A stretch of DNA of 64,000 nucleotides from Tepidibacillus fermentans (GCF_004342885.1 NZ_SMAB01000006.1:1-64000); one strand, 5' to 3'. Numbered from the stretch's first letter, positions 27,016-35,206 are shown. Notes: generated by a model not told the origin, from the letters alone. Numbers and translations are program-made.

Positions 27016-28215
27016 TTAGAGTTGCTGATTTAAGAGTGTTAGGAATAAGCCAACATCTGTCACTAATCCCTTGGCTTGTGCAGAACCACGATCAACGAGT
27101 TTGGCAACTACAGCAGGATTAATATCGACCACTACGGTTTTAACCCAACTAGGTAACATGTTTCCCGTACCAATCGAGTGGAGCATTGTGGATAGCATAA
27201 TCACCATATCTGCGTCTTTAACCATTTGAGCATAGGCTTCTTGTGCTTCGATTAAATCCATCATCGTATCAGGGAGAGGGCCATCATCACGAATGGAACC
27301 TGCTAATACAAAAGGGATATTATGTTTCACTAATTCATACATAATTCCGCTTTTTACTGTCCCATCTTCAACGGCTTGACGGATGCTTCCTGATTTATTG
27401 ACAGCATTAATCGCTCTCATATGGTTTTTGTGTCCACCTTTTACTACTTTGCCAGTATCTAGATCCACACCTAGGGATGTACCAAAGAGATCACGTTCAA
27501 TATCGTGTACGGCTAAAGCATTACCAGATAGTAGTCCGGAAATAAATCCTTTCCGGATCATATCTTGAAAGGCGTCCATACCACCAGTATGAATAACAAC
27601 TGGACCAGCCACAACGATAATTTTACCTTTTTTCGCTTTAATCGCTTTCATTTCTTCTGCTAATTTTTTTACTGCAATTTCAACTCGACGTTCAGAGCTG
27701 ACATCATTCACCATAAAGGCAAAGTCGTGATCATTTTGTTCATCATTATTCGTAAGTATACGTACACCTTCAGATCCACATACAATGAGATCACCTTTTT
27801 TGACATCACGTAATTTTGTACAAAAGACTTCACCATTTTTAACCACTAATACGCCATCCATTCGTTGGTTTTGAACTCGGACCCATTTTCCATCAAGGAA
27901 TACCTCTGTTGGATGGTTGGTGGTGGAATAAAAATCGTCGGGAACCGTTTTATCTTTTTCACTCGGTTCTAATCTAGCTTGATTATTCATCGAGGGAATT
28001 TCAATTCCGAGGTTCGTTAATTCGTTGAGAATTAAAGTAAATCCTTCATCATTAATGTCAAGAGCTATTTTTGCACTTGAGATATCATCAACTTGTCTAC
28101 CAATCTGTAGCTCAAGGACACGGTATGTACCATTATATTGAACACAAGAGGCGTCAATTCGCTTTATAATATCATCACGAATAATATGGCCTTTAATTTG
28201 AATCACCTTTTCCAT
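27016..28215 (-). CDS. TIGR00300 (LOR/SDH-like) protein, possible ornithine cyclodeaminase
   Basis: A 399-residue protein of the TIGR00300 family. Its C-terminal part (GKIIVVAGPVVIHTGGMDAF to DVGLFLTLL) is the NAD-dependent domain shared with the ornithine cyclodeaminase half of cyanobacterial AgrE/ArgZ and an archaeal ornithine cyclodeaminase. The N-terminal part resembles the LOR/SDH conserved domain. Converting ornithine to proline is thus the best-founded guess. It is the first gene of the operon leading to larE, larB and larC1, which raises the question of a link with the nickel-pincer cofactor. No larA is present in the window. Confidence 0.75.
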   Translation of the reverse strand: MEKVIQIKGHIIRDDIIKRIDASCVQYNGTYRVLELQIGRQVDDISSAKIALDINDEGFTLILNELTNLGIEIPSMNNQARLEPSEKDKTVPDDFYSTTNHPTEVFLDGKWVRVQNQRMDGVLVVKNGEVFCTKLRDVKKGDLIVCGSEGVRILTNNDEQNDHDFAFMVNDVSSERRVEIAVKKLAEEMKAIKAKKGKIIVVAGPVVIHTGGMDAFQDMIRKGFISGLLSGNALAVHDIERDLFGTSLGVDLDTGKVVKGGHKNHMRAINAVNKSGSIRQAVEDGTVKSGIMYELVKHNIPFVLAGSIRDDGPLPDTMMDLIEAQEAYAQMVKDADMVIMLSTMLHSIGTGNMLPSWVKTVVVDINPAVVAKLVDRGSAQAKGLVTDVGLFLTLLNQQL

Positions 28216-28365
28216 TCGTTTGGCACCTCCAACATGTATTTAAAATGATATGTGTTCTTTAATTTCTTTGATTCCAAGATCCAACTTTCTAACTTCTAAC
28301 CTTTAGTATATACATAGATTTTTTTTCAGCCAATCTTTTTAAACTTTTTAAAAATATGAAAAGTT

Positions 28366-28386
28366 AAATCGGAATCATTACGATTT
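28366..28386. promoter_or_regulatory. Zur box 1 overlapping the -35 of the zinc operon
   Basis: TCGGAAT-C-ATTACGA inside AAA...TTT matches the Bacillus Zur operator (TCGTAAT-N-ATTACGA type) with one change. It ends within the -35 hexamer, so zinc-loaded Zur would block the polymerase. Confidence 0.8.
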
Positions 28387-28412
28387 ACAAAAATAAAAAA
28401 GTTCAATATAAT
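28384..28412 (+). promoter_or_regulatory. promoter of the zinc uptake operon
   Basis: TTTACA and TATAAT are separated by exactly 17 bases. The predicted start of transcription, near 28419, lies between two Zur boxes. Confidence 0.75.
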
Positions 28413-28421
28413 AATATAAGT

Positions 28422-28442
28422 AAATAAGAATTATTACGATTT
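28422..28442. promoter_or_regulatory. Zur box 2 just after the transcription start
   Basis: TAAGAAT-T-ATTACGA keeps a perfect right half and a weaker left half of the Zur operator. Its centre is 56 bases from that of box 1, between the start site and the ribosome site. Confidence 0.6.
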
Positions 28443-28458
28443 AGAAGGGATGAAAAAA

Positions 28459-29391
28459 ATGAAAAAAAGCGGTATTTTGCTGTCGATACTTATTCTTACC
28501 TTGATCGTTTTTGCTGGATGCGCGACGAACAACGGAACGCAAAAGGGAAAAGATGCAGATAAAGTACAAGTATATACAAGTTTTTATGTCTTGGCCGATT
28601 TTGCTAAGAAAATCGGTGGTGATTATGTCGAAGTGACCAATATGATTCCCGCTGGAACTGAGCCACATGATTTTGAACCTACGCCAAAACAAATAGCTCA
28701 GTTGCAAAAAGCGGACCTATTTGTCTATAACGGAACCGGTTTTGATCAGTGGGCGAAAAAAATTGTAGAAAACAACCAAGGGAAAATGACAGTAGTAAAT
28801 AGTACGGAGGGTATTCGGCTTCTTACATTAAATGAAGAAGAAAAGAATCACAAAAACGGAGGTGGTGCCGATCCCCATGTTTGGCTGAACCCAATGAATG
28901 CAATGATTCAAGCTGAAAAAATCAAGGATGGTTTAATCAAAGTCGATCCTAGTCATAAAGATACCTATACAAAGAATTATGAACAATTAAGAGAATCCTT
29001 TATTCAGTTAGACAAAACGTATCAATATAAGTTAAAGGATGCAAAGGCAAGGGAAATCTTTGTTTCGCATGCTGCTTTTGGGTATTTAGCGGATCGCTAT
29101 CAATTAAAACAAGTTGCTATTGCAGGATTAACCCCATCAGATGAACCAAGCCCCAAGGAACTTGCTGAGATTGTAAATGAAGGAAAAAAAATGAACATTA
29201 AATACATTCTTTTTGAACCATTAGTCGAATCCAAATACGCAACGACAATTATGAATGAGATTGGAGCAAAACCCCTAACGTTAAATCCAATTGAAACTTT
29301 AACAAAAGAAGAGATTGAAAAAGGGGAAGACTACTTCTCGATGATGAATAAAAACCTTGAAGTACTACAAATTGCTTTGGGAGTGAAATAG
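28459..29391 (+). CDS. znuA: zinc ABC transporter substrate-binding lipoprotein (ZnuA/AdcA type)
   Basis: Cluster A-I metal-binding lipoprotein that captures Zn2+ outside the membrane. The signal peptide ends in FAGC (Cys 21). Metal ligands include the His in GTEPHDFEP, the His in ADPHVWLNP and the His in VSHAAFGYLADRY, plus the late Glu/Asp region. The usual long His-rich loop is short here (HKNGGG). I prefer the ATG at 28459, nine bases after the ribosome site; the ATG at 28450 abuts it. Control by Zur boxes shows that zinc rather than manganese is the cargo. Confidence 0.9.
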   Translation: MKKSGILLSILILTLIVFAGCATNNGTQKGKDADKVQVYTSFYVLADFAKKIGGDYVEVTNMIPAGTEPHDFEPTPKQIAQLQKADLFVYNGTGFDQWAKKIVENNQGKMTVVNSTEGIRLLTLNEEEKNHKNGGGADPHVWLNPMNAMIQAEKIKDGLIKVDPSHKDTYTKNYEQLRESFIQLDKTYQYKLKDAKAREIFVSHAAFGYLADRYQLKQVAIAGLTPSDEPSPKELAEIVNEGKKMNIKYILFEPLVESKYATTIMNEIGAKPLTLNPIETLTKEEIEKGEDYFSMMNKNLEVLQIALGVK

Positions 29392-30159
29392 ATGCCACAA
29401 CCATTAATTGAAATTCACAATCTATCGTTTCAATATGGAAACAACCAGGTCCTAAACCATGTGAATCTCGTTGTGGATGAAGGAGAGTTTTTTGGCTTAG
29501 TTGGGCCGAATGGTTCAGGAAAGTCAACATTACTCAAAATTATTCTTGGTCTACTTCAGCCTTCAAATGGAGAAATAAAGCTATTTGGCCAACCAATTGA
29601 GCAGTTTCGGGATTGGAAAAAGATTGGTTATGTCTCACAAAAAGCAAACAGCTTTAACCGTGGTTTTCCAGCAACCGTAGAAGAGATCGTTGAAACAGGT
29701 CTTTATGGATCAATTGGGCTGTTCCGTAGTCTTCATAAGTCCGATCGCGAAAAAGTAAAGGAAGCATTAAAATTAGTTGGATTAGAAGAGCTTGCAAAGC
29801 GGAATATTTCAAAGCTCTCCGGAGGACAGCAACAAAGAGTATTTATCGCACGGGCGATTGTTAGTCAACCAAAACTTTTGATTTTGGATGAACCAACTGT
29901 CGGAGTAGATACGAAATCTGTTCACCAATTTTACCGCTTGATGGGTAAATTAAATCGTGATCTTGGGATGACCTTAATTTTGGTTTCTCACGATATTGGA
30001 ATGGTAACAGAAAAAGTAAGCAAACTGGCTTGTCTGAATAAACAACTATTTTTTCATGGGACACCAAAAGAATTTGAACAACAACGAGGGGTATTAGAAA
30101 AAACTTATGGATCAGAAATGAGTTTAGTAACCCATCATCATCACTTGGAGGAATCATAA
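29392..30159 (+). CDS. znuC: zinc ABC transporter ATP-binding protein
   Basis: ATPase of the zinc importer, 255 residues. Walker A GPNGSGKS, Q-loop YVSQKANS, signature LSGGQQQR and Walker B LLILDEP are all intact. The C terminus ends in a His-rich stretch (THHHHLEES), common in metal transporter ATPases. It begins right at the end of znuA with GGGAGTGA as ribosome site. Confidence 0.92.
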   Translation: MPQPLIEIHNLSFQYGNNQVLNHVNLVVDEGEFFGLVGPNGSGKSTLLKIILGLLQPSNGEIKLFGQPIEQFRDWKKIGYVSQKANSFNRGFPATVEEIVETGLYGSIGLFRSLHKSDREKVKEALKLVGLEELAKRNISKLSGGQQQRVFIARAIVSQPKLLILDEPTVGVDTKSVHQFYRLMGKLNRDLGMTLILVSHDIGMVTEKVSKLACLNKQLFFHGTPKEFEQQRGVLEKTYGSEMSLVTHHHHLEES

Positions 30160-30160
30160 G

Positions 30161-30976
30161 ATGTTCGATATGTTACAATATGATTTTATGCAAAGAGCAC
30201 TTCTAGCAGGGATCATGATTGCTGTGATTAGCCCAACCATTGGGGTTTTTATTGTTTTACGAAGACTTTCGTTAATCGGGGATACATTATCCCATGTTAC
30301 ATTAGCAGGGGTAGCTGCGGGTATATTAGCGGGTATTTATCCAGTACTTTCTGGTATGATATTCGCTGTCTTAGCCGCGTTAGGAATTGAAAAATTACGC
30401 AAACTTTATCGCTCGTATGAAGAATTGGCTATTCCTATCATGCTATCAGCTGGTATTGGAATTGCGGTCGTCTTAATCAGTTTGGCAAACGGATTTAATG
30501 TGGATTTATTTAGTTATTTATTTGGAAGTGTCATGGCTGTTTCAAAACAAGATCTGTGGACGATTTTAATTGTCGGTATTGTGATTATCTTACTTGTCTA
30601 TCTTTTCTTTAAAGAGCTTTTTTATTTGTCGTTTGATGAAGAAGCTGCTCGATTAAGTGGAATACCCCATCGGTTCATTAATACCCTATTTATTGTTTTA
30701 GTTGCACTTACCATTTCGTTATCGATGCGGATCGTTGGGATATTACTGGTTTCTTCATTAATGACCATACCTGTTGCAGCAAGTTTACAAATTGCCAATA
30801 GTTTTCGTAAAGCGTACTTCTATAGTATCCTGTTCTCTTTGCTCTCTGTAATTCTCGGAATCGTTTTTTCATACCTTTTTGATTTGGCTACAGGAGGGAC
30901 AATCGTTTTAACGAGTATTGCGATCTTACTTGTTGTGATTATCGGAAAAAGAATCTTTGTCGGGAAACATGCTTAA
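30161..30976 (+). CDS. znuB: zinc ABC transporter permease
   Basis: ABC-3 family membrane subunit, 271 residues with eight or nine membrane segments and the conserved LSLIGDTLSHVTLAGVAAG near the N terminus. Its start follows the znuC stop by one base with TTGGAGGAA upstream, completing a znuACB operon. Confidence 0.92.
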   Translation: MFDMLQYDFMQRALLAGIMIAVISPTIGVFIVLRRLSLIGDTLSHVTLAGVAAGILAGIYPVLSGMIFAVLAALGIEKLRKLYRSYEELAIPIMLSAGIGIAVVLISLANGFNVDLFSYLFGSVMAVSKQDLWTILIVGIVIILLVYLFFKELFYLSFDEEAARLSGIPHRFINTLFIVLVALTISLSMRIVGILLVSSLMTIPVAASLQIANSFRKAYFYSILFSLLSVILGIVFSYLFDLATGGTIVLTSIAILLVVIIGKRIFVGKHA

Positions 30977-30980
30977 TTTT

Positions 30981-31598
30981 TTAGCGAATAATCTGGATAA
31001 AATGATGGAGAATTTGAGCAGTCATTCCCCAGATGACCTTATCTTCATAATAATAGAATAGTTTAGGGATTTTCCCCTTTCGCCATGGGTAGTTTTTTCC
31101 TTCAGGGATATGGTGAAAGGGGAATTTTTCTTCTGGTTCAATCTTTAATTCAATATAATATATTTCCGGTTCAGTCTGTAAAAAGAAATGGAGTGGTACA
31201 GTAAAAATGGATTCAACTTCGTCAGGATTAAGATTCGGATGAAATGGTCGACGAATAGAACCAACAAAAGGATAGATGACGGTTCGTGGAGATGGGATAT
31301 ATGTATCGAGTTGATTTATAATCTGTATTCTTTCTTTCTCTATACCTAATTCTTCAGATGTTTCTCGAATTGCTGCATCTTGATATTGTAAATCTGTAGA
31401 CTCGATCCTACCACCGGGAAAACTGATCTCACCAGGTTGACGTCTTAATTGTCTGGAGCGAATTTCAAAAAGAATAGAAAGAGAACCCTTTTCCTCTTCA
31501 ATTAAAGGAATGAGCACAGCATATTTGGACATGGATTCAATACCCATAATCCGGATATCTCGATTTTTTAATTTATTCTTAACCTCTTCAATCATCAT
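30981..31598 (-). CDS. NUDIX CoA pyrophosphatase-like hydrolase
   Basis: Cytoplasmic hydrolase of the coenzyme-A/UPF0035 NUDIX group that cleaves CoA or its oxidised forms. The family motif RRQPGEISFPGG runs into the NUDIX box, with conserved Gly, Glu and the REXXEELG end (RETSEELGI). The protein is 205 residues. The gene converges with znuB, four bases apart. The start could be either of two adjacent ATG codons. Confidence 0.88.
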   Translation of the reverse strand: MMIEEVKNKLKNRDIRIMGIESMSKYAVLIPLIEEEKGSLSILFEIRSRQLRRQPGEISFPGGRIESTDLQYQDAAIRETSEELGIEKERIQIINQLDTYIPSPRTVIYPFVGSIRRPFHPNLNPDEVESIFTVPLHFFLQTEPEIYYIELKIEPEEKFPFHHIPEGKNYPWRKGKIPKLFYYYEDKVIWGMTAQILHHFIQIIR

Positions 31599-31683
31599 CT
31601 TTTCTCCTGTCTTTTCTCTATCTTTCTATATCATATACAGATTTGAGGAGGAGATGTAAGGGAAACCTTCATTATAAATTGAT

Positions 31684-32274
31684 TTAGTTTTTTGATAACT
31701 GCTCTTGAAGTTTTTGTATGAGTTCGTCTGGAAGTTCTTTTTCGACTTGGTAATTTGGATGATTCACTTTTAGCGTGACTTGATTCGCATTAAGAAATTG
31801 GTCTTTTTGTTCTTCTGTAAAAGGAAAGTGAAGATAGTGAACCGATTGGGTGTAGTTTTCTTCTTCTTTTTCTTCATCATCTGGCTCATAGGAAGTAATC
31901 ACTATGTTATCAAAAAGAAGTTGGACATGGTTTTCAATTCCTACGATCGTTTTATTAAAGGCGCGTAAGTCTTCTTGAACAGGGATTTCGATAAAAAGAG
32001 TCATACTTAATTCATTTTTATCAGGAAGGAGTTCATTATACACGTTTAGCATTTCTTCAATGTATGTAGGATCTGATATCTGTTCTGCACGAATCATTTC
32101 TTGAATTTGATAAAAAACCGTTAATTTAGTTTCAAATAAACCTGACATTTTATCGCTAATATTTACTCTTAAAACTTTTTTCTCTTCGATTACTTCTTTT
32201 AGAAATTTGTCATGAAGCTTTTGGTATTCTTGATAGGGGATGAGATCAGATTTTGTTAATTTCATTTCATTCAC
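31684..32274 (-). CDS. DUF3501 family protein
   Basis: A 196-residue protein recognised as DUF3501 from the start MKLTKSDLIPYQEYQKLHD, the middle LTVFYQIQEMIRAEQI and the later SVHYLHFPFT. The family has no proven function but is often encoded next to rubrerythrins, as it is here (downstream of one on the same strand, 96 bases apart). A role in an oxygen- or iron-related pathway is therefore inferred. It is acidic, with an Asp/Glu-rich loop around residue 130. Confidence 0.8.
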   Translation of the reverse strand: MNEMKLTKSDLIPYQEYQKLHDKFLKEVIEEKKVLRVNISDKMSGLFETKLTVFYQIQEMIRAEQISDPTYIEEMLNVYNELLPDKNELSMTLFIEIPVQEDLRAFNKTIVGIENHVQLLFDNIVITSYEPDDEEKEEENYTQSVHYLHFPFTEEQKDQFLNANQVTLKVNHPNYQVEKELPDELIQKLQEQLSKN

Positions 32275-32317
32275 ACCTTTCAGTTTTATGATTTAACAAT
32301 AAATTCGTATTGAAAGA

Positions 32318-32343
32318 ATGGACTAGGTTGGCACCTAGTCCAT
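32318..32343 (-). terminator. perfect hairpin between rubrerythrin and DUF3501 genes
   Basis: ATGGACTAGGT pairs with ACCTAGTCCAT around a four-base loop. On the minus strand it is followed by ATTCTTTC, so it would end or attenuate the rubrerythrin message before DUF3501. Confidence 0.5.
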
Positions 32344-32370
32344 TTTAATCGAAATAGTAGTTTCAAACAA

Positions 32371-32796
32371 TTAGTTGTTTAAACGCTCCAAGATTTTTTT
32401 GAATGTATTGGCATGAGCTTTTTCAGATTTTGCCATAACTTCAAACCATTCTGCGATTTCATCATAACCTTCTTCGCGAGCAATTTTAGCAAAACCAGGG
32501 TACATTTCACTAAATTCGTATTCTTCACCAGCGATCGCAGACTTCAAGTTATCTTCTGTGCTTCCAACTGGTAAATCAGTAACTGGGTCTCCACCGCCAA
32601 ATTTTAGAATCATATCAAAGTGGCCAAAGGCATGAGAAGTTTCCCCGTCAGCAATACGTTGGAATGAGGAAGAAACATCAGCTAAACTTTCAACATCTGC
32701 TTTTTTTGCAAAGTATAAATAACGACGGTTAGCTTGAGATTCACCTGCAAACGCAGTTTTTAAATTTTGTAATGTTTTACTGTTCTTAAAATCCAT
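32371..32796 (-). CDS. rubrerythrin-like diiron protein without rubredoxin domain
   Basis: A four-helix ferritin-like protein of 141 residues that reduces hydrogen peroxide or stores iron. Diiron ligands are visible in AFAGESQANRRY, in GETSHAFGHF and in the paired motifs EEYEFSEMYP and KSEKAHANTF. The C-terminal rubredoxin domain of classical rubrerythrins is absent, so an external electron donor is needed. GGGGGATAATGATATATG gives the start region. A strong sigma-A type promoter stands upstream. Confidence 0.9.
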   Translation of the reverse strand: MDFKNSKTLQNLKTAFAGESQANRRYLYFAKKADVESLADVSSSFQRIADGETSHAFGHFDMILKFGGGDPVTDLPVGSTEDNLKSAIAGEEYEFSEMYPGFAKIAREEGYDEIAEWFEVMAKSEKAHANTFKKILERLNN

Positions 32797-32840
32797 ATAT
32801 CATTATCCCCCTCTTTTTATAGTTTAATGTTTACAAAGTA

Positions 32841-32870
32841 ATTTTATTCATATTTTGTATCAACTGTCAA
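32841..32870 (-). promoter_or_regulatory. promoter of the rubrerythrin gene
   Basis: On the minus strand TTGACA (32870-32865) and TAAAAT (32846-32841) are separated by 18 bases. I see no clear PerR box overlapping it. Confidence 0.6.
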
Positions 32871-32959
32871 TGTTTGAAATGTAATTTGAAAATGCTGAAA
32901 ACTGTAGTATAGATATGATAAAATAAATGAAAAAGATTATTTAGGAGTCGATATTCTAT

Positions 32960-33265
32960 ATGATACACATGTTTGGGCATACTTATGAATTGGTAGTTAA
33001 TCATAAAAACGGCTGGAATCCTGAATCATTTCGAGAAAGGTATAGTGAGATACTTGATAAATATGATTATATCGTAGGGGATTGGGGATATAATCAATTA
33101 AGATTAAAAGGTTTTTATTCGGATAAACGGCCAAAAATTTCACATGAAATGAAAATAGGTTCCTTAGATGAATACTTATATGAGTATTGTAATTTTGGTT
33201 GCTCTTACTTTGTCATTAAGAAAGTTAAAACAGATGATCATCATGAAGGTGATCGTAAAAAATGA
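32960..33265 (+). CDS. yutD: YutD-like protein
   Basis: A 101-residue protein of the YutD family (DUF1027), recognised by YDYIVGDWGYNQLRLKGF and YLYEYCNFGCSYFVIKK. The function is unknown. The gene is widely conserved in Bacillales and lactobacilli and in B. subtilis lies beside yutE, which is also nearby here. The terminal tail is charged and His-rich. A terminator follows at once. Confidence 0.85.
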   Translation: MIHMFGHTYELVVNHKNGWNPESFRERYSEILDKYDYIVGDWGYNQLRLKGFYSDKRPKISHEMKIGSLDEYLYEYCNFGCSYFVIKKVKTDDHHEGDRKK

Positions 33266-33289
33266 GCCACAATAAGGCTCATTTTTTTG
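33258..33289 (+). terminator. terminator of yutD
   Basis: AAAAATGAGCC pairs with GGCTCATTTTT, followed by TT. The stem begins inside the last codons of yutD. Confidence 0.8.
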
Positions 33290-33345
33290 ACTATTTTTTA
33301 TTCAAAGGAAATACACGGATAACGGAGCACGTTGGAATATACAAA
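33289..33345 (+). repeat. palindromic repeat family, half copy (right half only)
   Basis: Starting right after the yutD terminator, this stretch matches the right half of the full copy at 52834-52947: CTATTTTTTATTCAAA, GGAAATACAC, ATAACGGAG, then TTGGAATATACAAA. The left arm is absent. It lies in a convergent gap before a minus-strand gene, like the other copies. Confidence 0.65.
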
Positions 33346-33422
33346 GCTGAAAGTCGTGCCATGTCGTAGCTTATAGAATCATACAAGCTAGTGATACAAA
33401 ACTATTTAGTGCAATTTTGTAC

Positions 33423-33752
33423 TTAGAATGATGGAGAGTGCTCGTTGTTCTTATCAGGGTTATCATGAGTTGGATGAGCGTTTGGTTCTTGTCGTTCGAT
33501 TCCTTCATGAAATTGTTTATATTCATAAGTAAAGTTTGATGTGGCTCGTTGACTTTCTAAATATGGCGTATCTTTTTCAAGGGAACGATTAATGGGTGAA
33601 CCATAGGGACCCTCTGGGAACTCCTCAGGAAGTAAATTATCCCTTTGCGATTCAACCGTTCCCACATCAGAAAATTCTCGATCCCTTTTTAAAATATTAT
33701 TTTCTAATTTCACACGATCGTATTTAGATTGATTCATATTTTCAATATTCAC
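33423..33752 (-). CDS. conserved Bacillales cytosolic protein (EEFPEGPYGSP motif)
   Basis: A 109-residue very hydrophilic protein with no membrane segment, low in hydrophobics and probably disordered. The stretch LLPEEFPEGPYGSPIN, followed later by ESQRATSNFTYEYK and an AHPTHDNPD end, recalls small Bacillus proteins annotated only as cytosolic protein; no function is known to me. The ribosome site AAAGGAGG-like (GGAAAGAGGTG) precedes the ATG on the minus strand. Confidence 0.7.
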   Translation of the reverse strand: MNIENMNQSKYDRVKLENNILKRDREFSDVGTVESQRDNLLPEEFPEGPYGSPINRSLEKDTPYLESQRATSNFTYEYKQFHEGIERQEPNAHPTHDNPDKNNEHSPSF

Positions 33753-33944
33753 CTCTTTCCTTTAACTTCAGGAAGTTTAAAGCTCCACCTAAAGAAAGTT
33801 TTCTTTCTTAGGTTTTGTATCAGCAGCTTTTTTCATACCTTGGAATTGAGATTCACCTTTCTAGCATTCCGATCATTAATTTCGGTCTAAAGTAAATTCG
33901 GGCTTGTATAATGATAATGAACAACGGAAAAAGAAAGGGGGAGG

Positions 33945-34361
33945 ATGATGAAGAGCAAATGGACCTATTTGGGGTGGATAGGAAGCCTAATCGTTATGTT
34001 ATCTGCATTTTTGCCTTGGGCTTATATTGATTTATGGGTGATTAAGCAAAAGATTGTTGGGTTTCGTGTAAATGGTGTATATACTTTTCTAATGGGAGCA
34101 ATAGCATTAGGTTTATTGATTTGGAAACCAGGAAAAAAAACAGATATCACGATCACGATCTTAGGGGTGTTCATTTTATTGGTTTTAAGTAATAATTTGC
34201 TTCACTTTCAAGATATTTTGTTAAAGAAAAAGTATTTCTTTGGAATTGATATCAGTCACTTAATGTCCATAGGTTATGGTGCGATACTATCATTGATGGG
34301 AGGAGTTACTTTAGTTATCTACGGAATCGTTTCTTTAATAATAAAACGCCCTTTCGAGTAG
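33945..34361 (+). CDS. small integral membrane protein, unknown function
   Basis: A 138-residue protein with four membrane segments (about residues 7-27, 43-60, 70-90 and 107-130) and a short basic end. I do not recognise a family. GGGGGAGG stands directly before the first ATG; the next ATG at 33948 would have better spacing. The coding end overlaps a terminator stem. Confidence 0.7.
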   Translation: MMKSKWTYLGWIGSLIVMLSAFLPWAYIDLWVIKQKIVGFRVNGVYTFLMGAIALGLLIWKPGKKTDITITILGVFILLVLSNNLLHFQDILLKKKYFFGIDISHLMSIGYGAILSLMGGVTLVIYGIVSLIIKRPFE

Positions 34362-34369
34362 GGCGTTTA
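34343..34369 (+). terminator. terminator overlapping the end of the membrane-protein gene
   Basis: AAACGCCC pairs with GGGCGTTT around a loop that contains the last codons; the stop codon lies in the right arm. Confidence 0.65.
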
Positions 34370-34379
34370 CCGCATAGAA

Positions 34380-34420
34380 AAGTTTAACTTCATTAAATTA
34401 ATAAAGCAAAGTTAAACTTG
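34380..34420. repeat. inverted repeat in intergenic spacer
   Basis: AAGTTTAACTT (34380-34390) and AAGTTAAACTT (34410-34420) are inverted copies with a 19-base spacer. The role is unknown; it may add to termination on either strand. Confidence 0.35.
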
Positions 34421-34433
34421 GACTTCGGCATAA

Positions 34434-34493
34434 AAAACTTCCGCTAAAGAAGGACTCGAGTACGTCTTCGAAAGGACTTCGATGGAAGTTTTT
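34434..34493 (-). terminator. long bidirectional hairpin after the DUF3055 gene
   Basis: AAAAAACTTCC pairs with GGAAGTTTTTT at the ends, with an inner GAAGGACTC/GTCTTCG-rich stem. T-runs on both sides allow it to stop transcription in either direction; on the minus strand it follows the DUF3055 gene. Confidence 0.6.
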
Positions 34494-34763
34494 TTAAATT
34501 TCCTGAACGAGATATTGATACAGGTCTTTTACTTCTTCTTCGCTTAAGTGATAGGTTTCTTCAAGAAAGCCTGGTTCTTCTAAATCATCTTGTCCAATAA
34601 TACCTATTCTTCCTGATTGAATATGAATCACGAGTTTTTTGCCAAAAAAACGGTCTGTTTGAACGATGGCTAAGTCAAAACGGGTATTGGATTCTCCAAT
34701 AAAACTAATATATTTAATTCGAGATGTTTCTTCATCTTCAAATAGTGTAATCATATTACTCAT
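34494..34763 (-). CDS. DUF3055 family protein
   Basis: An 89-residue cytoplasmic protein of the DUF3055 family, recognised by RFDLAIVQTDRFFGKKLVIH and IIGQDDLEEPGFLE. It is restricted to Bacillales and has no known function. It lies between a membrane-protein gene and a divergent gene at 34872. AAAGGAA precedes the ATG on the minus strand. Confidence 0.82.
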   Translation of the reverse strand: MSNMITLFEDEETSRIKYISFIGESNTRFDLAIVQTDRFFGKKLVIHIQSGRIGIIGQDDLEEPGFLEETYHLSEEEVKDLYQYLVQEI

Positions 34764-34871
34764 AAGGAATCATTCCTTTCAGCCATTCATTTTTAAAAAT
34801 AAATTCCTAGCCATACATTGATATTATTATATATCTTTTTTTTGTCATACAGAACAGTGGAGGTTTTTTTC

Positions 34872-35204
34872 ATGATTTTTGAACAAATACAACCTTATAT
34901 TAAAGAAATAAAAGATGAGGGATTTATTCTTGAAATTTGGCAAGCGATGCTCAATCAATGGCGAGTTTTACAGAATATCTCAATTGAAGATCAAGCTGAT
35001 TTTGAACAATTTTTAAGTAAGATGATGGAGATTGAACGGGCTTGTGTAGAGGAAGGTGACCAACGACCGATTGTTTTTATGAAAAAAGATTTACAAGAAT
35101 GTCATGTAGAAATTGCGAAAAGAAATGGTGAAAAGTGGAGGTATGTTTTACATCCATATGGTTATCAGATGCAGTGGGAAATTTTTAAAGTAGAAAAAGA
35201 ATAA
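34872..35204 (+). CDS. hypothetical protein, 110 residues
   Basis: An acidic, helix-rich cytoplasmic protein without membrane segments (starts MIFEQIQPYIKEIKDEG, ends QWEIFKVEKE). I do not recognise the family. GTGGAGG eight bases before the ATG at 34872 sets this start; an upstream in-frame extension to 34818 lacks a ribosome site and would be hydrophobic. A terminator follows immediately. Confidence 0.7.
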   Translation: MIFEQIQPYIKEIKDEGFILEIWQAMLNQWRVLQNISIEDQADFEQFLSKMMEIERACVEEGDQRPIVFMKKDLQECHVEIAKRNGEKWRYVLHPYGYQMQWEIFKVEKE

Positions 35205-35206
35205 TA

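Noticed and set aside
33785-33875. Small minus-strand gene near the EEFPEGPYGSP protein
   Set aside because: A short basic reading (ending KPKKENFL) exists, but it has no start codon with a ribosome site and overlaps an obvious inverted repeat (CCTAAAGAAAG / CTTTCTTAGG).
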